Below, piece after piece: positions 1-4,821 of a DNA stretch of 8,514 nucleotides; position 1 is the first letter of the stretch; each line of letters starts with the position of its first letter. This DNA is from Nitrospiraceae bacterium (lineage in GTDB: Bacteria > Nitrospirota > Thermodesulfovibrionia > Thermodesulfovibrionales > Dissulfurispiraceae): contig PMYY01000224.1 in assembly GCA_003170655.1 (NCBI GenBank), positions 500 to 9,013 on the forward strand. The letters are read 5' to 3'. The notes under the pieces were generated by a model. The model did no database searches. It was given only the letters and a program-made list of their open reading frames with translations, and was not told the DNA's origin. The position numbers were made by a program, and so were the translations under genes.

Positions 1-223
1 GCTGTTTGAGGAGTTTGTTTGACTCCCGGTTTTCAATCCTGTCGGCAACCAGAATGTTGCGTAGTCGCCAGCAAGCACCTATATGCATCCAGATCCTGTC
101 ATTCTGCTTTGCGTTGACATCCGTCATAGGGAAATCAAAAGCGCGCGTGATGACCCGACGCTTAGATTTCTTGACCCGCTTCGCTCTAGGATGCTTCGAT
201 GGAGCACTGCACGACTGTTTCAT
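1..223 (-). CDS. tnpB: IS200/IS605-family TnpB (OrfB) N-terminal part, cut by window edge
   Basis: Seen: an open minus-strand frame starts at an ATG (221-223) and stays open for 74 codons to the left edge. The first 25 or so residues are very basic (K/R rich). They are followed by a stretch resembling the TnpB N-terminal helix-turn-helix region: RAFDFPMTD, then GACWRLRNILVADRI, comparable to the family pattern of a cysteine-arginine turn, an asparagine and a leucine/arginine helix. Family knowledge: TnpB is the RNA-guided nuclease of IS200/IS605 and IS607 elements and uses an omega RNA encoded at the element's right end. The RuvC-like and zinc-ribbon parts would lie outside the window, so nuclease competence cannot be judged. 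The call is strengthened by a plausible element left end immediately upstream. Residue similarity is modest, so another small basic DNA-binding protein cannot be excluded. Confidence 0.55.
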   Translation of the reverse strand, partial: MKQSCSAPSKHPRAKRVKKSKRRVITRAFDFPMTDVNAKQNDRIWMHIGACWRLRNILVADRIENRESNKLLKQ

Positions 224-265
224 TCAGATACCGCTAGATACATATAAGCGGTTTTGGGGTGTCAA
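224..265 (-). mobile_element. Probable left end of the IS200/IS605-type element
   Basis: Reading the minus strand, TTGAC (265-261) is followed by ACCCC and then an imperfect hairpin with arms CCGCT and AGCGG, about 20 bases upstream of the tnpB start. IS200/IS605 elements have no terminal inverted repeats. They insert 3' of a short target such as TTAC, TTGAT or similar and carry subterminal hairpins recognised by TnpA. A TTGAC target with the element beginning at 260 fits this. TTGACA could equally be a -35 box for tnpB, with no clear -10 at ideal spacing. Confidence 0.4.
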
Positions 266-299
266 CCCCTCAACAAAATATTTTTACAAAGAGACGCTT

Positions 300-512
300 T
301 CATCCCGGATATGAATAACCGGGAATTCCCGCTTTAGTTCTTAACGAAACATAATCTATTTCTGGCACATAAGGAAGACAGCACCCCGAGACCGAGATGT
401 CTATCATGCGGCCCTTACGGCAACTCCCAATTATTCCCAGTATCTTCCTTTCTTCTGTCCAAATGATAACAAAATATTTCATCATATCGCCGCTTGGAGC
501 CTCTGGGATCAT
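300..512 (-). pseudogene. Possible relic of a PilZ-domain gene
   Basis: A 70-codon minus-strand frame contains KGRMIDISVSGCCL. Its D-I-S-V-S-G (bases 401-384) matches the DxSxxG half of the PilZ c-di-GMP-binding signature and has the usual hydrophobic strand pattern around it. What should follow (a second half of the barrel, then a V-W/G-V-F strand) is absent, and no RxxxR motif precedes it. The frame ends soon after in GYSYPG and a TGA. No ribosome binding site is visible before either possible ATG (512 or the pair at 485/482). Best read as a decayed fragment. A chance match of a six-residue motif is possible, hence the low confidence. Confidence 0.25.
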
Positions 513-748
513 CCAAGGGGTCAGTCTTTCCCTAACTTACTGTGATGCACGTCACCAGATCTGTAAATATACGACTTGCCCTGTATCTGAGACGATTTGT
601 TGACATATTTTTAGTTTATAATTTAGGCATGGCAGGAATGAAAACGACACCAGACTAAGATTTAAAAAGTCGTCGTCATCTGCGACATACTGCGTAATAA
701 AGCAGAAGAACTTGATAGCCGCATAATCAAGGTATTCAGGAGGAGCAT
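513..748. other. Intergenic region upstream of the PilZ gene
   Basis: No gene is seen. The stretch is AT-rich around 600-625, with TTGACA at 600-605 and TATAAT at 617-622, but these are only 11 bases apart, too close for one sigma-70 promoter. A promoter for the PilZ gene probably lies near here, leaving a 5' leader of about 120 bases. In that leader there are weak inverted repeats (ACGAC/GTCGT and CTGC/GCAG) and no recognisable c-di-GMP riboswitch core. The leader ends in a strong Shine-Dalgarno sequence (CAGGAGGAG, 737-745). Confidence 0.5.
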
Positions 749-1096
749 ATGAGTAGAAATCCATTTAGTCTTGTTCGACATCTCTTCATCAAACCTGACA
801 GGCGCGAATCTGAAGAAATGCGAAGGAATACCCGTGTCTTATCCGGCACGCCAACAGAGCTCATCTTTTGCAATCGTAGATTCGGCGCCGTGATAATAGA
901 TGCGTCGAATTCTGGGATGCAATTATCCTGCGCCATGAGACTGGGGATAGGATCGATAATTACTTTGGCAGAACCCTCAATTTGCGGGAAAATTGTCTGG
1001 AGGGACGACAAGAATAATTTAATGGGTATCATTTTTGTGAACAAAGAAAGCCGAGCGATTGTTCATGACGATTGTTTGTTAACGAAAGCTTCTTGA
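749..1096 (+). CDS. Small single-domain PilZ protein (c-di-GMP receptor)
   Basis: A 115-residue protein that is essentially one PilZ domain. Both halves of the c-di-GMP-binding signature are present: RRNTR (R25 and R29, the RxxxR motif) and D51-A-S53-N-S-G56 (DxSxxG). The later G-SIITL and GKIVWRDD...MGIIFV strands match the closing beta-barrel pattern. No signal peptide, membrane segment or output domain is visible, so it is probably a cytoplasmic adaptor that binds c-di-GMP and contacts a partner. The motif predicts ligand binding, but the controlled process (motility, adhesion, secretion) cannot be read from the sequence. The start at 749 is fixed by AGGAGG six bases upstream, one of the best ribosome binding sites in the window. 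It stands alone: a leader precedes it and an IS-derived stretch follows, so it is probably monocistronic. Confidence 0.8.
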   Translation: MSRNPFSLVRHLFIKPDRRESEEMRRNTRVLSGTPTELIFCNRRFGAVIIDASNSGMQLSCAMRLGIGSIITLAEPSICGKIVWRDDKNNLMGIIFVNKESRAIVHDDCLLTKAS

Positions 1097-1120
1097 TTAT
1101 CAATTACGATCCTTCGGTCA

Positions 1121-1211
1121 TGGCTTGTGCGTCACAGCCAGCTCGTACATGTCAAAAGTATAACTTAAAAAAGGGCGTAAAGCCTCGCCTTCTAGGCGGG
1201 GAGAATGTCAA
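1121..1211 (+). mobile_element. Solitary IS200/IS605 right-end relic (omega-RNA-like)
   Basis: Two hairpins lie in tandem. The first (1121-1140) has TGGCT/AGCCA arms, one bulged T, GTG/CAC and a three-base loop. The second has arms CCTCGCC (1183-1189) and GGCGGGG (1195-1201) with loop TTCTA, and is preceded by GGGCGTAAAG and followed by AGAATGTCAA. The second block closely resembles the right end of IS605-type tnpB elements, where a GC-rich hairpin precedes a terminal TCAA-type cleavage site (here 1208-1211). This right end also forms the 3' scaffold of the TnpB omega RNA. No tnpB C-terminus lies upstream in either reading direction, so this is an orphan end left by deletion. It points the opposite way from the tnpB at the left edge and is therefore from another insertion. 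Confidence 0.5.
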
Positions 1212-1278
1212 TTTCCAGCCGGGCGATTAATGGCTGTTTGTTCTGCTTGTATCGTTCTTCCATCATTCGTTATTCTTA

Positions 1279-3249
1279 ATGATGTTTGTCGACGTTATTT
1301 TTCCACTAAGGCTTTCCGCCCTCACATACAAAGTCCCGGAGGATGCGGGCATTGCTCCATCCGAGCTGAAGGGGAAGATTGTCAGGGCTCCGCTGATGAA
1401 CCGGAGGCATCTCGGCGTCATTGTTGACGTTAGAGAGACGGCCGATCCAGCCACACGGGGGATCAAAGAGATACTGAGCATACATGAAACTTTCGCGTCC
1501 GTTGCATTTCTGCAATTTCTGAAGTGGCTGTCTGAATATTACATTACGCCGATAGGTCTTGCCCTTAAAAGCTCCTTTTTCCAGGAAGCGGTTGCCGACA
1601 TGGCCGAAACGAAGAGGAGGGAGAGAAAAAAGAAAGATAGCGGACCATGCGAAAGACCATCATTTGAAGTGGACGCTCCTTTTCCCGCATTCATTGTGGA
1701 GCAGGTGACTAATCAGATTAAAGCGGACAAATATTCTGCATTGCTGTATCATTCTCCAGATGTCGAGAGTGAGTATTCTTCACTTTTGGAAATCTTAAAA
1801 CAGATATCCGAGCATAACCGCGGATACATCATCCTCGCTCCGGAGACAGGTATCATCGAACGGATTGCTCCCGCCATAGGCCGCATCTTCGGTGACCGCC
1901 TATGCATACTCCACAGTAAGCTCGGCAAGAAGGAGCGGGCTGACACCATAAGAAACGTACTTGCCGGGAAGACCGATGTTGTTCTCGGCACCCGTTCTGC
2001 GGCCCTTGTGCCGTTGCCGCAGCTCTCTTTTATAGCTGTCCTCGAAGAGCAGAGTCCCTCTTATAAAGGAGAGGAAGGTCTGCATTACAATGCGCGGGAC
2101 TTGGCGGTAATGCGAGGATTTATCGAGAAGAAATGCGTTCTCCTATCCTCTATCTGTCCTTCGCTAGAATCGGTCTTCAATGCCCGCCGGGGGAAATATG
2201 TACGATTGAACAAACTGACACTGCAGAGCGAAGAGGCCCGTCCCCATGTAAAGATAGTTACTTTCAAGACGAAGAAACAGAGCCAATTGTCGCTTTCTCC
2301 TGAAGCAATCAGCCACGCAAAAAACATGCTGCAGAACAATGAACAGGTCCTCTTCATGGTCGGAAGAAAAGGATATTCGCTCGTCCGTTGCGAGGACTGC
2401 GGCCATATCGAATCATGTCCAAAATGCGACATCCCCATGCTTTTTTATAAGAGTACCGGGATGCTCAAATGCCATCACTGCGGAAACGAACGTCGCAACC
2501 CTGATCATTGCGACGAATGCGGCAGCTCCGGCTTGAGGTCCTTTTCAGCCGGCACCGAAAGAGTCAGGGAAGAGGTTTCGAACCTGCTGAAAAGTCCTAC
2601 TCTTTTAATCGAAAAGGCAAAGGTGTCTTCATCTAAGTCGGATTTCATATCAAACAATCCGAATCTGTCGGATTTCGTCCCACTGGTAATCGGGACATCG
2701 TTGACCAAAAGAAAAATCTGCAGGGGAGAAAAGTATTCTGGCGCAGTGCTCATGAATATAGATCTGCTCATGGCCCAGCCCGATTTCCGCGCCTATGAGA
2801 GGGCTTTCCAGGAGATAGTCGAGGTCTCACAGATGGTAAAGGCTGACGGCTCTCTGCTCATCCAGACGAAGGCACCTGGCAGCAAAGTGCTGAAATGCCT
2901 TAAACATTATGATTTTGAGGCTTTTCATGAACTCGAACTCGCCCAGAGAAAGGACCTCGATTATCCACCTTATTCCAAGATGGTACTCTTTACGGTACTT
3001 GGAAAGCTCAACGGCGCTGTGACTGCGGATGTTTGGCGAACAGTCCGCGATATCAAAGATTCTGCCGTTACCATCCTCGGCCCTGTGGAAGTGCCGTCCA
3101 AATCGAAATCATATGAACAGAGCCATCAGATTCTGCTCAAATCGCGGGATAACAAGAGACTTCATGAAATGGCTAAGTCGCTCCTCAGGAATTTGGAGGC
3201 CGACAGAAAAATCAAGGTTATCGTCGACGTCGATCCGCTAAAAATATAG
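1279..3249 (+). CDS. priA: PriA-family primosomal protein N' with inactivated helicase motifs
   Basis: PriA recognises stalled forks and reloads the replisome. Here 656 uninterrupted residues (the family is usually about 700-750) carry the N-terminal 3'-DNA-binding domain (residues 1-100; FPLRLSALTYKVPED) and a helicase-like scaffold with GTRSA (237-241), EEGLHYNARDLAVMRG and PSLES. All eight zinc-binding cysteines are present (C371, C374, C380, C383, C398, C401, C411, C414), followed by PDFRAYER (501-508), LDYPPYSK and a C-terminal VDVDPLKI. The ATPase residues are gone. The P-loop position reads SPDVESEY (lysine replaced by S164, threonine by E165), DEEH reads LEEQ (255-258), motif V GTQMxAKG reads GTSLTKRK (472-479), and motif VI QVAGRAGR reads EVSQMVKA (515-522). 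It should bind forks and partners without unwinding. The start is ATG 1279 or the adjacent ATG 1282; a stop at 1228 bounds the frame. No Shine-Dalgarno sequence is evident. Confidence 0.9.
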   Translation: MMFVDVIFPLRLSALTYKVPEDAGIAPSELKGKIVRAPLMNRRHLGVIVDVRETADPATRGIKEILSIHETFASVAFLQFLKWLSEYYITPIGLALKSSFFQEAVADMAETKRRERKKKDSGPCERPSFEVDAPFPAFIVEQVTNQIKADKYSALLYHSPDVESEYSSLLEILKQISEHNRGYIILAPETGIIERIAPAIGRIFGDRLCILHSKLGKKERADTIRNVLAGKTDVVLGTRSAALVPLPQLSFIAVLEEQSPSYKGEEGLHYNARDLAVMRGFIEKKCVLLSSICPSLESVFNARRGKYVRLNKLTLQSEEARPHVKIVTFKTKKQSQLSLSPEAISHAKNMLQNNEQVLFMVGRKGYSLVRCEDCGHIESCPKCDIPMLFYKSTGMLKCHHCGNERRNPDHCDECGSSGLRSFSAGTERVREEVSNLLKSPTLLIEKAKVSSSKSDFISNNPNLSDFVPLVIGTSLTKRKICRGEKYSGAVLMNIDLLMAQPDFRAYERAFQEIVEVSQMVKADGSLLIQTKAPGSKVLKCLKHYDFEAFHELELAQRKDLDYPPYSKMVLFTVLGKLNGAVTADVWRTVRDIKDSAVTILGPVEVPSKSKSYEQSHQILLKSRDNKRLHEMAKSLLRNLEADRKIKVIVDVDPLKI

Positions 3250-3278
3250 AGTGCAGAAGGGGATCAATTTATTAACCC
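3250..3278. other. Short gap between convergent priA and ribF
   Basis: Only 29 bases separate the two stop codons. The only symmetry is a weak AGGG/CCCT pairing around an AT-rich centre, with no U-tract hairpin in either direction, so no intrinsic terminator can be called. Termination may be factor-dependent or the transcripts may overlap. Confidence 0.5.
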
Positions 3279-4226
3279 TCACACCAAATAAAGGGGCGTA
3301 CGTCTTTTATTAAGGATCTGTCTGGCGGTATCGATGTCAAGCTTAATATGTTCGAACAGATCTTCGATGCATGAGAATTTTTTCTCATCCCTTATGCGCT
3401 TTATGAAATGTACTCTGATACTTCTGGCTAGAAGATTTTTATGGAAGTCTAAGATATGGACCTCGTAGCTCAACTTGCCCTCTTTGAAGGTCGGGTTCCT
3501 GCCCAAATTCGCAACGCCGTCGTAAACATGCTTTTCGAAAGAGACCCTGACTGCATATACTCCTTCTTTAGGGATAAGCTCGTTTTCTGTGGCTAGGTTG
3601 GCGGTAGGCGTATTCAGCATCGAAGATCCTCTGCCCGCGCCTTTGATGACCACCCCGTCAATATGGTATGCTCTATCCAACATATTGGCCACTTCACCGA
3701 CCTTTCCGGCCACGACCGAATGTCTAACCCTGCTGCTGCTGACGATATCACCACCGACTTTCGCGTAACGGACAACACTCACTCCGAACCCATATTTTTG
3801 CCCGCGGCGCCTCAGCAGAGCGGCATTCCCCTTTTTCCCGCGACCAAACGTATAATTATGCCCAACAACTATCCATTTCACCTTCAGTCTGCCTACAATG
3901 ATCTCCTTAATAAAGTCCTCAGCATCGGTATGAGCGAATTCCCGGTTGAAATCGACACAGATGAGCGACTTGATCCCGGTATCGGAGATAAGTCTTGCCT
4001 TGTCTCCCGGGGAGGTGATAAGCTTGAGACCCCTTTCGGGTGAGAGAAGCCGCACCGGATGTGGATCGAAGGTCATGGCTACAGGAGTCCCATTCAGTTC
4101 CACAGACTTTTCGACAACGTCCCTGAATATCTTCTGATGCCCGATATGCACACCATCAAAGTTCCCGATCGTAACGACTGGAGCGCGATAAGGTAAAAGT
4201 TCTGGAAGTCCCTTAATTATTTCCAT
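3279..4226 (-). CDS. ribF: Bifunctional riboflavin kinase / FAD synthetase
   Basis: RibF phosphorylates riboflavin to FMN and adenylylates FMN to FAD in the cytoplasm. The 315-residue length is normal. The N-terminal nucleotidyltransferase domain shows GNFDGVHIGH (21-30), TFDPHP (52-57), GHNYTFGRGKKG (122-133) and SSSRVR (163-168, usually SSTxIR). The C-terminal riboflavin kinase domain shows GAGRG followed by TPTANL (PTAN, 207-210), then GVYAVRV, GVANLGRNPTF and a final IRDEKKFSCIEDLFEHIKLD. The usual glycine-phenylalanine just before PTAN is replaced (SSMLNT), a mild departure within a domain that otherwise looks intact. The ATG at 4226 overlaps the end of coaE by 14 bases and has GGAG seven bases upstream, pointing to coupled translation. 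It is the last gene of the mutS-coaE-ribF operon. Confidence 0.95.
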   Translation of the reverse strand: MEIIKGLPELLPYRAPVVTIGNFDGVHIGHQKIFRDVVEKSVELNGTPVAMTFDPHPVRLLSPERGLKLITSPGDKARLISDTGIKSLICVDFNREFAHTDAEDFIKEIIVGRLKVKWIVVGHNYTFGRGKKGNAALLRRRGQKYGFGVSVVRYAKVGGDIVSSSRVRHSVVAGKVGEVANMLDRAYHIDGVVIKGAGRGSSMLNTPTANLATENELIPKEGVYAVRVSFEKHVYDGVANLGRNPTFKEGKLSYEVHILDFHKNLLARSIRVHFIKRIRDEKKFSCIEDLFEHIKLDIDTARQILNKRRTPLYLV

Positions 4227-4821
4227 CTATTCTCTCCGACGCCAATAGCGTCTGGTATATCGAACGAACCTGCTCGCGGGTATTTTCGATATCTTTGTCG
4301 TTGTCTATTACAAAATCCGAGCCTCTCATTTTTATTTCTACGGGCAATTGGGTTGCAAGCCTCCTAGTAGAATCCTTTTCGGAAACACCCTTTGCTTTTA
4401 GTCTTTCCAGTGCCGTCTCCACTGAAGTGTAGACAGTTATGATCCTGTCGAATCTTCCCTGATGCCCTCTTTCGAAAATCACGGAGGCCTCTACAATCAC
4501 GATGCAATCGCTGTCGTACGGTAGCAGTGATATCTCTTCAGAGATCCTCCGGAAAACCCTCGAATGCAGGATATCCTCAAGTGTGATCCTCGCGTGGGAG
4601 TCGCGAAAGACCCATTCGGCCAGCCACTTTTTGTCTACGACTCCGCCGGATACGGCTTCCTCGCCGAACGCTACTACAATCTCTTTGATTACATCCGGCT
4701 CCGAAAGGAGTCGACGTACAATCTCATCAGCATCCAGAGTCCTTGCTCCCAAGTCTCCGAACATTCGGGTCACTGTGCTTTTACCCGAACCGTAATTGCC
4801 TGTAAGTGCGACAACTATCAT
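4213..4821 (-). CDS. coaE: Dephospho-CoA kinase
   Basis: CoaE catalyses the last step of coenzyme A synthesis, ATP-dependent phosphorylation of the 3'-hydroxyl of dephospho-CoA. The protein is about 202 residues, the usual size. It begins MIVVALTGNYGSGKST, with the P-loop at residues 8-15. It continues with the DADEIVRRLL substrate-binding segment, a VDKKWLAEWVF/LEDILHSRV core (usually HPxV), a Walker-B-like strand IVEASVIFE, and the C-terminal lid and base motif RRLATQLPVEIKMRGSDFVIDND. I chose the ATG at 4821: it overlaps the mutS stop as TGATG, with GGAG eight bases upstream. A GTG one codon earlier (4824) is also possible and adds one residue. The overlap with mutS and the 14-base overlap with ribF place it in the middle of a coupled operon. 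All key motifs look functional. Confidence 0.95.
   Translation of the reverse strand: MIVVALTGNYGSGKSTVTRMFGDLGARTLDADEIVRRLLSEPDVIKEIVVAFGEEAVSGGVVDKKWLAEWVFRDSHARITLEDILHSRVFRRISEEISLLPYDSDCIVIVEASVIFERGHQGRFDRIITVYTSVETALERLKAKGVSEKDSTRRLATQLPVEIKMRGSDFVIDNDKDIENTREQVRSIYQTLLASERIDGNN

Noticed and set aside
6..314. A 102-codon plus-strand reading frame at the left edge
   Set aside because: It has no recognisable domain or SD and lies antisense to the TnpB-like frame, whose family resemblance and start context are better.
600..622. TTGACA and TATAAT upstream of the PilZ gene taken as one sigma-70 promoter
   Set aside because: The spacer is only 11 bases. At 16-18 bases from TTGACA there is no good -10, so I did not call a promoter.
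625..748. c-di-GMP (GEMM) riboswitch in the PilZ leader
   Set aside because: I could not find the conserved core or the tetraloop-receptor pattern; only weak inverted repeats are present.
1092..1140. Symmetries after the PilZ stop (TTGATTATCAA; hairpin 1121-1140) as a rho-independent terminator
   Set aside because: No T-tract follows either hairpin, and the neighbouring sequence fits an IS right end better.
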